A stretch of DNA of 64,000 nt from Pseudoalteromonas sp. P1-25 (GTDB taxonomy: Bacteria > Pseudomonadota > Gammaproteobacteria > Enterobacterales > Alteromonadaceae): assembly GCF_001401805.1 (NCBI RefSeq), contig NZ_LKDW01000003.1, forward strand, positions 62,001 through 126,000, in the 5' to 3' direction. Each line of letters begins with the position of its first letter. Within the stretch, counting starts at the first letter, position 1. This document shows positions 1-9,368 of the stretch, in pieces. Both the position numbers and the translations under genes were made by a program. The notes beneath the pieces were generated by a model. That model saw nothing but the letters and a program-made list of their open reading frames with translations. It was not told the DNA's origin and did no database searches.

Positions 1-1821
1 TTAATTAACCATGTGGTCGTTAAGCAAACTTATCAAAACGATAATCTGTTTGCGGTAAATGCGCGTTATGTGTTTCCGCTGCCTGATGAAAGCGCCGTTC
101 ATGCAATGACGATGCGCATAGGTGAGCGGGTCATTAAAGGTCAAATAGATAAAAAAGTGGAGGCCGAAAAAAAATACCAAGCGGCAAAAAAGGCAGGCAA
201 GCAAGCCGCACTTGTGCGCCAGCAGCGCGCGAATATGTTTATTACTAATGTGGCAAATATAGGCCCTGGCGAGCAGGTTATTGTTGAGCTTGAGTATCAA
301 GAAATTATTAATTACAGCAGTGGTACATTTGCGGTTCGTTTTCCTACAACTATTACGCCGCGCTATCATGCAATTAGTGGTGAAGTTGGGCAAAGTAACA
401 CCGACAAAACCGTATTAAATCAGGCACCGAGCGGCTGGTTAAACCCTGTTTACAATATACAAAGCTCAGAGCAAAGCCAAGATGATGCACCCGATAGCAA
501 ATTTAGCTTAAATATAGACATAGACGTAGGGCTGGAGCTGGTAGAGATAAATTCTAAATTTCATAACGTAGACATTCATAACCCAGCATTTGGCCAATAT
601 ACGGTTGCTTTAAATGAGCAAAAAGCTATAAATCGCGATTTTGTACTGGAGTTTAAACCGCTACAAAAAGAAAGCGCTCAGGCAGCATTTTTTACTCAGC
701 AGTTTGAAAACGGCGACCGATACGGACTTGCTATGCTAATGCCACCTGCAGATCACTTTACGCAAACGCAGCGCCTACCACGTGAAATGGTGTTTGTTGT
801 AGATACCTCAGGCTCTATGCACGGGCAATCTATGGAGCAAGCTAAAAAGGCGCTGTTTTATGCGCTTTCTTTACTCGATAACGACGACAGCTTTAACATT
901 ATTGGCTTTGATAACGTGGTTACCCCCATGAGCGATAACCCCCTCGTTGCCAGCGATTTTAATTTGCGCCGTGCTGAGCGCTTTATTTATAGCTTAGAGG
1001 CGGATGGCGGCACCGAAATACAAGGTGCCCTTGATGCTGTCCTTGATGGTAGCCGTTTTGAAGGCTTTGTACGCCAAGTGGTATTTTTAACGGATGGCAG
1101 TGTAAGTAATGAAGACGCCTTATTTAAAAATATTCAGCGTAAATTGGGCGATAGCCGTTTATTTACTGTCGGTATTGGTAGTGCACCTAATAGCTTTTTT
1201 ATGCGCCGCGCTGCAGATATAGGTAAAGGGTCGTTTACGTTTATAGGTAGCACACATGAAGTGCAGCCTAAAATGCAGCAGTTATTTGATAAGCTTGCTC
1301 ATCCAGCTATCACTAATTTAGCACTGAGCGATGAAAGTGGTAATAGTTTAGATTTTTGGCCTTCCCCCTTGCCCGATTTATATTTTGGCGAGCCAATAAT
1401 GGTGGCTATAAAGCTAAACGATTCGAGTCGAATTACGCTTAATGGGCAAACCGCTCAAGGCCCCTTGAATATAAAACTAAGCGCACAAAATAGCGCAAAC
1501 GCAAAAGGGATTGATAAGCTGTGGGCGCGCCAAAAAATTAAATCATTGCTTTTGTATAATGACCGTCAGACAGTTAAAAATGAGGTGCAAGGCCTTGCGC
1601 TCACGCATCAATTACTTAGCCCGTTTACGGCCTTTATAGCTATTGAACACACTCAAACTAAAGAGCCTGCAAAGCAAACTGCACTAGCTAAAAACGCAGC
1701 GCCACACGGGCTAGCTATGCGTTTACCGCAAACCGATGGACAAAGCCGACTTTACATCCTGCTGGGCTGTATTTTGTTAGCCGGGTTTGGCGCGGTAAAA
1801 TTAACTCGGGCATTTAAATGA
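1..1821 (+). CDS. VIT/VWA-domain sortase target protein, 5' end cut by window
   Basis: Surface or periplasmic protein of the marine sortase-target type. The reading frame is open from base 1 (LINHVVVKQTYQN...), so the true start and signal peptide lie upstream; the GTG at 13 is only an internal codon. The first ~120 codons form a VIT domain (YVFPLPDESAVHAM). A von Willebrand A domain follows with a MIDAS motif, DTSGSMHG, about 268 codons into the window and a later TDGS. The C-terminus has an LPQTDG sorting-like motif, one hydrophobic helix and a basic tail (TRAFK). Its stop overlaps the start of the sortase gene by 4 bases (ATGA), which supports the enzyme-substrate pairing. The domain calls are seen; the surface role is family knowledge. 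Confidence 0.88.
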   Translation, partial: LINHVVVKQTYQNDNLFAVNARYVFPLPDESAVHAMTMRIGERVIKGQIDKKVEAEKKYQAAKKAGKQAALVRQQRANMFITNVANIGPGEQVIVELEYQEIINYSSGTFAVRFPTTITPRYHAISGEVGQSNTDKTVLNQAPSGWLNPVYNIQSSEQSQDDAPDSKFSLNIDIDVGLELVEINSKFHNVDIHNPAFGQYTVALNEQKAINRDFVLEFKPLQKESAQAAFFTQQFENGDRYGLAMLMPPADHFTQTQRLPREMVFVVDTSGSMHGQSMEQAKKALFYALSLLDNDDSFNIIGFDNVVTPMSDNPLVASDFNLRRAERFIYSLEADGGTEIQGALDAVLDGSRFEGFVRQVVFLTDGSVSNEDALFKNIQRKLGDSRLFTVGIGSAPNSFFMRRAADIGKGSFTFIGSTHEVQPKMQQLFDKLAHPAITNLALSDESGNSLDFWPSPLPDLYFGEPIMVAIKLNDSSRITLNGQTAQGPLNIKLSAQNSANAKGIDKLWARQKIKSLLLYNDRQTVKNEVQGLALTHQLLSPFTAFIAIEHTQTKEPAKQTALAKNAAPHGLAMRLPQTDGQSRLYILLGCILLAGFGAVKLTRAFK

Positions 1822-2417
1822 ATAAGTGGCTAAGTGCAGGCTTATTAATCGCTGGGTTGGGGTTGTTTTCTCATGGTGCTTATATGCAAGCTAAGGCATG
1901 GCTTGCACAAGTATTAATAGAGCAGGCCTGGCAAGAGGCCCTTATTACGCCAAACGCTCGCGTTAAACCGTGGTTTTACGCCGATACCTTTGTTACAGCG
2001 CAGCTTAGCTGGCCTAAGTACAGTAAAACGCTTAGCGTTTTAGCTGGGGCAAGTGGCCGTAATTTAGCATTTGCACCAAGCCACTTTTTGCTGGGGGCAA
2101 AGCTTGGCGATGCACAAGGCGGTGCGTTAATAGCGGGTCACAACGACACTCACTTTGCATTTTTACAACACATCAAAGTGGGGGAAACGTTTACGCTGCA
2201 GTTGCAAAATGGCGTAATTCAGCATTATAAAGTGAAAGGGATTGAGGTTATTCATCAATCCCAACAGGCGTTTTTACAAACGCCTGGGCTTTACTTATTA
2301 ACCTGTTACCCTTTTGACTCGTTGGCATCGGGCACTGATTTAAGATGGCTTGTATCGGCTGAGTTGATAGGGTCATCACCAGCTTCGTTAAGCGGTATGT
2401 CGACCACCAGCTCTTGA
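1818..2417 (+). CDS. Class GN sortase
   Basis: Transpeptidase expected to process the VIT/VWA protein just upstream. The 199-residue protein has an N-terminal hydrophobic segment. The catalytic residues are recognisable: His in AGHNDTHF, Cys in LLTCYPF, and Arg in DLRWLV close to the end. Start ATG overlaps the target's stop codon (ATGA), so the two are probably translationally coupled. The last 112 bases overlap the convergent DMT transporter gene, so the catalytic Arg region is encoded opposite that transporter's C-terminal tail. Gram-negative sortases of this class usually occur with a single dedicated target, as here. Confidence 0.88.
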   Translation: MNKWLSAGLLIAGLGLFSHGAYMQAKAWLAQVLIEQAWQEALITPNARVKPWFYADTFVTAQLSWPKYSKTLSVLAGASGRNLAFAPSHFLLGAKLGDAQGGALIAGHNDTHFAFLQHIKVGETFTLQLQNGVIQHYKVKGIEVIHQSQQAFLQTPGLYLLTCYPFDSLASGTDLRWLVSAELIGSSPASLSGMSTTSS

Positions 2418-3271
2418 TGTCGTTGGCTTATCATCACCCCTGCAAACACGATAAATATACTCACCCATTGCCAAAAATCGAGCACTTCACCCAAAATGAT
2501 GGCTGATAAAATAAGCGTGAAAATAGGAATTAAATTTGAGTAAGCCGCAGCAGTTAACACTGATACTTTGCCAATTGCATAGTTATACATACCATAGCCA
2601 CCGAGGGTGACGCACGAGCCTAAATACAAAATGCTCATAAGGGCGGCTAGGTCATGCTGGTTTTCGCTTGGTAAGTCGATAAAAAACAAAAACGGTGCAA
2701 AAAACACACTACCGCTTATACCTTGTAAAGCAATTAGCGTTAACGGCGAGTAACGATTGGCCAAGTGTTTAATGCTAATGGTGTAAAACGCCGCGCATAC
2801 CATGGCCATAAGTTCTAAAAAGTTACCCAATAATGGATTAGGGGCTTGATCAGTATTGGGTGAAAGCAAAGTAAGTAAAATACTGCCGCCAATACATAGA
2901 GTAAACCCAATCACAATGGCTTTACTGATATACTCTTTAAGCATAAAAAACGCCATCAATGCCACAATAATAGGCAAGCACGAAACAATAACTCCCGCCT
3001 GAGAGGCCGAGGTGTATTCCATTGCGTGGCCTTCAAACAAAAAGTACAAGCAAGGCTCAGCCAGCGACATACCTAATAAGTACTTCCAATCGCCTTTTAA
3101 ATACTCAAACCGAATTACATAACGCCATAAGCAAAGCGATAAAACTAAGGTGGTTAACATGCGTAAGAATATAACTAATGCAGGGTCGTAAACGGCAATA
3201 GCATACTTAAGCGCAATAAAGGAGCTGCCCCATAAAAAGGTGGCAATAATTAGGCATAAACTAGCTGGCAT
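2306..3271 (-). CDS. DMT superfamily (EamA) transporter
   Basis: Inner-membrane carrier of the drug/metabolite transporter family, 321 residues, with about ten hydrophobic segments in two EamA repeats (first opens ATFLWGSSFIALKYAI; the second ends VSIFIVFAGVMIS). The substrate cannot be told from sequence. A hydrophilic tail of about 35 residues follows the last helix and is encoded in the 112-base antisense overlap with the sortase gene. The ATG is preceded by an AT-rich stretch without a strong ribosome-binding site. Confidence 0.85.
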   Translation of the reverse strand: MPASLCLIIATFLWGSSFIALKYAIAVYDPALVIFLRMLTTLVLSLCLWRYVIRFEYLKGDWKYLLGMSLAEPCLYFLFEGHAMEYTSASQAGVIVSCLPIIVALMAFFMLKEYISKAIVIGFTLCIGGSILLTLLSPNTDQAPNPLLGNFLELMAMVCAAFYTISIKHLANRYSPLTLIALQGISGSVFFAPFLFFIDLPSENQHDLAALMSILYLGSCVTLGGYGMYNYAIGKVSVLTAAAYSNLIPIFTLILSAIILGEVLDFWQWVSIFIVFAGVMISQRHQELVVDIPLNEAGDDPINSADTSHLKSVPDANESKG

Positions 3272-3387
3272 AAATGAAATTTTATCAAATTAAATTAACG
3301 CCGATCCTAGCATGAATAATTTTAACTTGTTCAAAAATACCGAGCTGGTATAAGTTTATTTATCTTTAATTTTAATAGTAAATAATA

Positions 3388-4491
3388 ATGCGTAGGGAAC
3401 AGGTAATTGTTGTTAAGCTTGGTACAAGTGTACTAACAGGCGGCACCGATAAGTTAGACAAAGCCCATATGGTTGAGCTGGTTCGCCAATGTAGCGAACT
3501 AAAAAAGCAAGGCCACCAAGTTATATTAGTATCAAGTGGCGCAGTTGCTGCGGGGCGCGAACAACTAATTAAACCCTGTGGCCGCGGCCTAATAGATAAG
3601 CAAATGTTGGCAGCCGTTGGGCAAGGCCAGCTTATACATATTTGGCAAAGCTTATTTGCCTTGTATGGGATAAACGTAGGGCAAATGTTACTTACCCGTG
3701 CCGACGTAGATGACCGCGAACGCTATTTAAATGCGCGCGACACCTTAAATGCGTTATTAAGCCACGATGTGGTGCCTATTATTAATGAGAACGATGCAGT
3801 AGCAACAAGCGAGATAAAAGTAGGCGATAATGATAATTTATCGGCGCTTGTGGCTATTTTAGCTAATGCCAACAAGCTATTACTGCTTACCGACCAAGAA
3901 GGTTTATTTACCAGCGATCCGCGAACCAATACGGATGCAAAGCTAATTGATGAAGTAACCCATATAAATGATGAATTACGCCAACTGGCTGGTGGTAGCG
4001 GTACAAATTTAGGCACCGGCGGTATGGCCACAAAACTACAAGCCGCCGACGTAGCAAGGCGCGCAGGAGTTGAGGTTATTATTGCAAAAGGCGCTGGCAA
4101 TAATGTTATTTTAAAATGTATGAGCGAGCAATTACCCGGTACGCGGTTTTTAAAGCTTACTGCACCAAAAGATGGCCGTAAAAAGTGGCTAATGGCTGGG
4201 CCTAAAAGTACCGGCCAAATTATGATTGATGCAGGCGCTATTGCTGCACTACAAAACAAAGGGGCAAGCCTATTAGCCAAAGGCATAACCAATGCGTTTG
4301 GCCGTTTTGAGCGGGGCGACTTAATCGATTTAATAGACGCCAATAACCATGTTATTGCACGAGGGTTAACGCGTTTTAACCAAGTTGAAGTAAATAAAAT
4401 TAAAGGTGCCCACTCAGAGCAAATAGGCGAGCTACTCGACTTTGATAGTGGTGCTGTGGTGCTACACAGAGACGACTTAGTTTTACTTTAG
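3388..4491 (+). CDS. proB: Glutamate 5-kinase
   Basis: First enzyme of proline synthesis: phosphorylates L-glutamate to glutamyl-5-phosphate in the cytoplasm. The 367-residue length matches the family. The amino-acid-kinase domain begins [12 protein letters not shown], with a conserved SSGAVAAG and the INENDAV region; a C-terminal PUA domain starts near residue 275. The usual partner proA is not adjacent, since a diguanylate cyclase follows after 137 bases, so proB is probably transcribed alone here. Confidence 0.95.
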   Translation: MRREQVIVVKLGTSVLTGGTDKLDKAHMVELVRQCSELKKQGHQVILVSSGAVAAGREQLIKPCGRGLIDKQMLAAVGQGQLIHIWQSLFALYGINVGQMLLTRADVDDRERYLNARDTLNALLSHDVVPIINENDAVATSEIKVGDNDNLSALVAILANANKLLLLTDQEGLFTSDPRTNTDAKLIDEVTHINDELRQLAGGSGTNLGTGGMATKLQAADVARRAGVEVIIAKGAGNNVILKCMSEQLPGTRFLKLTAPKDGRKKWLMAGPKSTGQIMIDAGAIAALQNKGASLLAKGITNAFGRFERGDLIDLIDANNHVIARGLTRFNQVEVNKIKGAHSEQIGELLDFDSGAVVLHRDDLVLL

Positions 4492-4628
4492 TTTTTTATA
4501 GTGCTTAGTAAAACAAACTTTAATCCACATAGGTGAATGCGCCCTAATTAAAAAGTATTGGTTAATTATTTAGCAAAGTTGATAGTTTTGTCTAAACTGA
4601 TTGAAGTTAAAACAGTTTAGGTAAACTA

Positions 4629-5603
4629 ATGAAGGCAAACAATTGCGGGCACGAATGGATAATCAATCTAACTCAGCAAGAAGAAGAAAGTGATTTAGAT
4701 ACGTCGTTAGTACAGATTATTGGCGACCTGCTCGAAGTTGAAAATTTTGCTATTTATATTAATAAACACTTTAGTGCGCAATTACCGCCTACGCTTATAA
4801 ACAGCGACACTCGCCTTGAAGTATTAGAGTCTAACGAAGCGTTAGCGCTGCTTAATAAAGTAACCCAAAACAAAATAAGAGTAAGCCGTGCCTTAGGTGT
4901 AGTAACAACGTATGTGCCAGTGTATTACTTTGGAAAAGTAATTGGCATATTACTAATAGAAACCACAACAGAGTTAGCGCAAACCACCACAATGCTCGCC
5001 GTACATATTTTAAATATTTATGCCAACCAGCTAGGGCTACTGCATAAATCGCGTTTAGACCCCTTAACTGAGCTTTTAAATAGACAAACCTTTGATAAAA
5101 AAGTGATCGAAATTGTCTCAGGCAAAGGCTTTTTATTACCCCGTGATGATACAAATGAAAAGCGACGATGGTATTTAGCCATTGCAGATATCGATCACTT
5201 TAAACGCGTAAACGACAATTACGGCCATGTCATAGGGGATGAGGTTATTTTACTTGTGGCGCGCCTGCTAAAAAATAACTTTAGGTTAGAAGACTACGTA
5301 TTTAGGTATGGTGGCGAGGAGTTTGCGGTACTATTTCAAACCAAAACCGAGGCACAGGCACATATAGCACTTAACCGTTTGCGCTCAAATATTGCTGAGT
5401 ACCCCTTTCCGCAAGTTGGGCAGCTTACAATTAGCATTGGCTTTTTAGAGTTGGCAAGTATTGATACTGTATCTAGCATAGTGCACCAAGCCGACATGGC
5501 GCTGTATCATTCTAAAAATAGCGGCCGTAATAAAGTGACTGCTTATAGCGAGCTTGAGGTAAATGAAGAAGTGACCACCGATAATAGTATTGAGCTTTTT
5601 TGA
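4629..5603 (+). CDS. Diguanylate cyclase (GGDEF domain)
   Basis: Makes cyclic di-GMP from two GTP. The 324-residue soluble protein has an N-terminal ~140-residue sensor-like region resembling a GAF fold without a recognisable ligand motif. The C-terminal GGDEF domain has DIDHFKRVNDNYGH and an intact active site GGEEF at 228-232. An inhibitory-site RLED lies five residues before it, so product inhibition is expected. No EAL or HD-GYP domain. It stands alone between proB and the glutaredoxin gene. Confidence 0.9.
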   Translation: MKANNCGHEWIINLTQQEEESDLDTSLVQIIGDLLEVENFAIYINKHFSAQLPPTLINSDTRLEVLESNEALALLNKVTQNKIRVSRALGVVTTYVPVYYFGKVIGILLIETTTELAQTTTMLAVHILNIYANQLGLLHKSRLDPLTELLNRQTFDKKVIEIVSGKGFLLPRDDTNEKRRWYLAIADIDHFKRVNDNYGHVIGDEVILLVARLLKNNFRLEDYVFRYGGEEFAVLFQTKTEAQAHIALNRLRSNIAEYPFPQVGQLTISIGFLELASIDTVSSIVHQADMALYHSKNSGRNKVTAYSELEVNEEVTTDNSIELF

Positions 5604-5657
5604 TTGTGAATTTGTGCTAAAATCTGGCTCCTTAAATTGTTGTAGGCAGGCACAAAC

Positions 5658-6017
5658 ATGAAATTCGTTCGTTGGTTTTTAGGTTGTATAATTTTATTCT
5701 TTAATTTTGTATTTACTCCTCGCAGTAAAAAGCGTGCAAGCGATGTGCAAGCGCAGCTTGATCAGCAAACCTCACAATTTAAACTTTATCAATTTAAAGC
5801 ATGCCCGTTTTGCGTAAAAGTACGCCGTGCAATTAAGCGCGAAGGCTTAAAAATAGAAACGCGTGATGCAAAAAATAATCAACAATTTCGTCAAGAGCTG
5901 TTAGAGCAAGGCGGCAAAATTAAAGTGCCATGCCTACGTATAGAAAAAAATGGCCAAGTAGAGTGGCTGTACGAATCTAACGATATTATTGCTTACTTAA
6001 ATAAAGTAGCGGCTTAA
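5658..6017 (+). CDS. Membrane-anchored glutaredoxin-like protein
   Basis: 119 residues. One N-terminal hydrophobic helix (FLGCIILFFNFVFT) is followed by basic residues, then a glutaredoxin fold with the dithiol motif CPFC at Cys49/Cys52 and a conserved KVPCLRIE loop. Topology is inferred: the basic residues after the helix favour a cytoplasmic redox domain. It sits 45 bases before gltX and may be co-transcribed with it. The substrate is unknown. Confidence 0.85.
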   Translation: MKFVRWFLGCIILFFNFVFTPRSKKRASDVQAQLDQQTSQFKLYQFKACPFCVKVRRAIKREGLKIETRDAKNNQQFRQELLEQGGKIKVPCLRIEKNGQVEWLYESNDIIAYLNKVAA

Positions 6018-6062
6018 ACGACCCCCTTAATTTTTATCTCACTTATTAAAAGAGACATTATC

Positions 6063-7547
6063 ATGACAATCCGTACTCGTGTTGCCCCATCTCCAACAGG
6101 TGACCCGCATCTTGGCACCGCTTATATTGCGTTATTTAACTACTGTTTTGCTAAACAACAAGGCGGCGAGTTTGTACTTCGTATTGAAGATACAGACCAG
6201 GTTCGTAGCACGCCAGAGTCAGAACAAGCGATTATGGATAGCCTGCGTTGGTTAGGTCTTGAGTGGGATCATGGCCCTGATGTAGGCGGCGAATTTGGCC
6301 CTTACCGTCAATCTGAGCGTAGCGATTTATACAAAAAATACGCGCACCAATTAGTTGAGCAAGGTAAAGCGTTTTATTGTTTTGCAACCAGCGAAGAGCT
6401 TGACCAAATGCGCGAAGAGCAAATGGCACAAGGTCTGCGCCCTAAATACGACGGTCGTGGTTTAAACCTCACAGAAGATGAAATTAAAGCGAACTTAGCT
6501 GCTGGTAAGCCTTACGTTATACGCATGAAAATACCTAGCGAAGGCACCTTTAAGTTTAACGACTACCTACGCGATGAAATTGAAATCCCGTGGGAAAACG
6601 TAGACATGCAAGTGCTATTAAAAACCGATGGTTTTCCAACGTACTTTTTAGCAAACGTAGTGGATGACCACCACATGCAAATAAGCCATATTTTCCGTGG
6701 CGAAGAGTGGATTAATTCAGCACCTAAACTATTAAAACTTTACCAAGATTTAGGTTGGGAAGCCCCCGTATTAGGCCACTTACCATTATTACGCAATCCA
6801 GATAAATCAAAGCTTTCTAAGCGTAAAAACCCAACGTCTATTAATTACTATAAAGAAATGGGTTACCTACCAGAAGCCGTGCTTAACTACTTAGGCCGTA
6901 TGGGTTGGTCAATGCCAGATGAGCGTGAAAAATTCACCCTTAACGAGATGATTGAACACTTCGACATGAAGCGTGTATCACTGGGCGGCCCAGTATTTGA
7001 TGTGGAAAAATTAAGCTGGTTAAACGGCATGTGGATCCGCGAAAACCTTACAGATGAAGAACTTGTACAGCGCTTTGTTGATTGGAAGTTTAATGGCGAA
7101 ATGCTAGCTAAAGTATTACCAGAGGCTAAAACGCGCATTAATACGCTTTCGGATATGGTTGACTTAGCAGGCCACTTTGTAGGCGGCATTCCAACTTACG
7201 ACCCAGCACTGTTAACAGCGGGCAAAGCTGACGAAAACGTAATACGCCAAGCGCTACAGTTTTTTGTATGGCAGCTTGAAGGTTTACGTAGTTTCGATAA
7301 GCCAGCTATTTTTGCCATTGCAAAAGAAGTTGCTACATTCCACGAGCTTAAAATTAAAGACTTTTTAGAGCCAATATTTGTAGCAATCACGGGTAAAACA
7401 TCATCTACCTCAGTGCTTGATGCAATGGAAATTTTAGGCTCAGACTTATCACGTGCGCGTTTACGTGTTGCACTTGCTCATTTAGGTATTTCTAAAAAGC
7501 AGGCTAAAAATATTGAGCGTGCGTACCGCACATACCCAAGTGCATAA
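6063..7547 (+). CDS. gltX: Glutamate-tRNA ligase
   Basis: Charges tRNA-Glu with glutamate. The 494 residues match a full-length class I synthetase. The HIGH-type signature is in [14 protein letters not shown] near the N-terminus and the KMSKS-type loop reads KLSKR. The helical C-terminal anticodon-binding part is complete. The start ATG lies eight residues before the signature, as in homologues. A strong intrinsic terminator follows the stop at 7566-7601. Confidence 0.97.
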   Translation: MTIRTRVAPSPTGDPHLGTAYIALFNYCFAKQQGGEFVLRIEDTDQVRSTPESEQAIMDSLRWLGLEWDHGPDVGGEFGPYRQSERSDLYKKYAHQLVEQGKAFYCFATSEELDQMREEQMAQGLRPKYDGRGLNLTEDEIKANLAAGKPYVIRMKIPSEGTFKFNDYLRDEIEIPWENVDMQVLLKTDGFPTYFLANVVDDHHMQISHIFRGEEWINSAPKLLKLYQDLGWEAPVLGHLPLLRNPDKSKLSKRKNPTSINYYKEMGYLPEAVLNYLGRMGWSMPDEREKFTLNEMIEHFDMKRVSLGGPVFDVEKLSWLNGMWIRENLTDEELVQRFVDWKFNGEMLAKVLPEAKTRINTLSDMVDLAGHFVGGIPTYDPALLTAGKADENVIRQALQFFVWQLEGLRSFDKPAIFAIAKEVATFHELKIKDFLEPIFVAITGKTSSTSVLDAMEILGSDLSRARLRVALAHLGISKKQAKNIERAYRTYPSA

Positions 7548-7565
7548 TCTTTAGTCATACTTTAT

Positions 7566-7601
7566 AAAAAGCCGCGCTTATTAATTAAGCGCGGCTTTTT
7601 T
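7566..7601 (+). terminator. Intrinsic terminator of gltX
   Basis: Near-perfect palindrome with arms AAAAAGCCGCGCTTAA and its complement, ending in a T run. It begins 18 bases after the gltX stop. The symmetry means it could also stop leftward transcription. Confidence 0.88.
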
Positions 7602-7708
7602 GTTTCAGGCTGTTTGGCTATATGTCATCGCGTTTTGATATCGTTTAGCGCAAGCAGTGGCGCTTTAGCAAATGCTACAATGCTGCATGTAAATTAAAAG
7701 GAGGCAGC

Positions 7709-8008
7709 ATGATTGCACCTGTAAAAAACAAAGCTTTATTTAGCAGTAATGCCTTTTCAATAAACCTAGTTACTTACCCTACAAACCACAGCGTAATGAG
7801 CCATATAGACCCCGTGCAGCAAGGGCGTTACTACAAACTTAATTTTGTACTCGTAAAACCCAAAGCGGGTGGGGTTTTTAAATGCTCAAAATGCATCATT
7901 AATTGGTTTAACCGCGTGTATCTATTTAGACCCGACAAGTACGAGCACAGCGTTTCTAAAATTGAGTCAGGAAAGCGCGTACTACTTAGTTTTGCGCTTA
8001 ATATATAA
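7709..8008 (+). CDS. Small protein with a minimal 2OG-Fe(II) oxygenase-like core
   Basis: 99 residues, preceded by a strong ribosome-binding site (AAAAGGAGG, five bases before the ATG), so translation is well supported. I do not recognise a named family. It does show the residue pattern of 2-oxoglutarate/Fe(II) oxygenases in the right order: HID (His32, Asp34), a distal His80 in KYEHSV, and Arg90 in SGKRVLLSF ten residues later. A GG turn and beta-rich sequence lie between. Oxygenase function is inference from motif spacing only; the usual N-terminal support helices are absent. It converges with the RcsF-like gene, four bases between stops. Confidence 0.6.
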   Translation: MIAPVKNKALFSSNAFSINLVTYPTNHSVMSHIDPVQQGRYYKLNFVLVKPKAGGVFKCSKCIINWFNRVYLFRPDKYEHSVSKIESGKRVLLSFALNI

Positions 8009-8012
8009 TTTA

Positions 8013-8405
8013 TTAATAGTCGTAGGCCTGTCCGCTGCATAAAACAGACAGGTCACAATACGATACAGATATTTCGCGACAAGAATTTATAGTAAAGGCG
8101 TTACCGCCTCTGCGCATTGCATCTGCTTTAAGTAAATCTATAGACTCTGATTTAGAGCGATTGTAGCTTATACTACTGTTGCCTCTACCATCTCCATTGC
8201 AGCTTTCGCCTTCAATTCGGCCTAAAAGTGTGGCGCCACTTTCGTGTGCTTCTTGGTCGCTATAAAACTGTTGTAAATCTCGTTTTTTAACGTACGTACC
8301 AATTTCCTCAGATAAAACATCGTTATCTATATCGGTATGAAAAGTCACGTTTGAGCATCCAGTTAAAGCAGTGAATACGCTTATTGCTGCAAAAACACGT
8401 AACAT
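8013..8405 (-). CDS. rcsF: RcsF-like outer-membrane stress-sensor lipoprotein
   Basis: 130-residue lipoprotein with lipobox LTGC near residue 17. The C-terminal half matches the RcsF layout: Cys in GESC, then INSC, YCD and VLCSG. These are four cysteines expected to form the two non-consecutive disulfides of RcsF, with the typical NAF.INSC pattern preceding. In enterobacteria RcsF reports envelope damage to the Rcs phosphorelay; no RcsB, C or D gene lies in the window, so the partner here is unknown. It lacks the long proline-rich linker of E. coli RcsF. Confidence 0.7.
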   Translation of the reverse strand: MLRVFAAISVFTALTGCSNVTFHTDIDNDVLSEEIGTYVKKRDLQQFYSDQEAHESGATLLGRIEGESCNGDGRGNSSISYNRSKSESIDLLKADAMRRGGNAFTINSCREISVSYCDLSVLCSGQAYDY

Positions 8406-8573
8406 AATAATTAGTCCCTTATTTAAGTTTGGTACCTAAATTACTAACTAAAACAGGTATGTGCAATATTTACCCTTAAGTTAATTGTATGAATTTGTAA
8501 GTGATTCGACCTCTCTTTAAATTTTTTCTGGTAGTATGGGCAGGTTATAAGCAGTTTAAGCAGTGAACAATCT

Positions 8574-9275
8574 ATGTTAAGTCCTTACTTTCAGCAGCAT
8601 GCTGACTATGTTTCTATCTCTCGTGAGCAAGGGTGTCGTTTCGCAAAGTGCGTTGCCGATGATTACAACCCACTTCATGATAAAGATGCCAAAAAGTTTT
8701 GCGCGCCAGGAGACTTACTTTTTTCTTTAGTATTAGACCGCTACGGTATAAGTGAGCGAATGGAATTTACCTTTGCCGGTATGGTTGACGAAAACACTAA
8801 ACTTAACTTCCCACAAGGGGCTGATGAGTTTGATGTAACCAACGGCGACAAAGTAATTTTAAAGGTAAAACGCGAAGGTCAAACCAGCAAGTGCCCAACA
8901 CTTACAAATAGCCTAATAAAAAACTATGTTGAGTTTTCTGGTGCTGCATTTCCGCACGTAATTATTCCGCTAATGGGCAAGCAAGATGTAATGATTAATC
9001 CAGCGCGCCCTATGGTTATTTACGAGTCGATGATCATTAACCTTGATAACATTAATATTCAAGCACCAACGCTTGAGTTTGCTGAGCCAAGTTTTGAGTA
9101 CACAGGTAAGCGCGGCAAAATTACCTTGCGCTTTAACCTATTAGAAAACGGCGAAAAAGTCGGTTTTGGTGAAAAACACATGGTAGTGTCGGGTATTCGT
9201 GCATACTGCCAAGCAACGGTTGATGACTTAATCGCGTTTTATAATGAGCGAAAAGCCACCTTAAAACCGGCTTAA
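8574..9275 (+). CDS. DUF3581 family protein
   Basis: 233-residue soluble protein. The N-terminal segment (FAKCVADDYNPLHDKDAKKF, then PGDLLFSL) is typical of DUF3581 proteins of marine gammaproteobacteria and resembles the hydratase-like hot-dog motif D.NP.H. This hints at an acyl-thioester-related fold, but no activity is known to me. It is a single gene, followed by its own terminator hairpin at 9291-9316. Confidence 0.7.
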   Translation: MLSPYFQQHADYVSISREQGCRFAKCVADDYNPLHDKDAKKFCAPGDLLFSLVLDRYGISERMEFTFAGMVDENTKLNFPQGADEFDVTNGDKVILKVKREGQTSKCPTLTNSLIKNYVEFSGAAFPHVIIPLMGKQDVMINPARPMVIYESMIINLDNINIQAPTLEFAEPSFEYTGKRGKITLRFNLLENGEKVGFGEKHMVVSGIRAYCQATVDDLIAFYNERKATLKPA

Positions 9276-9290
9276 AGTTTATTTTAAATA

Positions 9291-9316
9291 AAGGCGCTAT
9301 TTATAGCGCCTTTTTT
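9291..9316 (+). terminator. Intrinsic terminator after the DUF3581 gene
   Basis: Stem GGCGCTAT/ATAGCGCC with a two-base loop followed by six T, 15 bases after the stop codon. Confidence 0.85.
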
Positions 9317-9368
9317 ATTGCTAAAGCTCAGGTATAATGGTGCTCTTTGTTATTTTAAAGCTAAGCCT

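Noticed and set aside
3723..4343. Long open frame antisense to proB
   Set aside because: Follows the codon structure of proB in mirror image, has no ribosome-binding site, and its protein resembles nothing.
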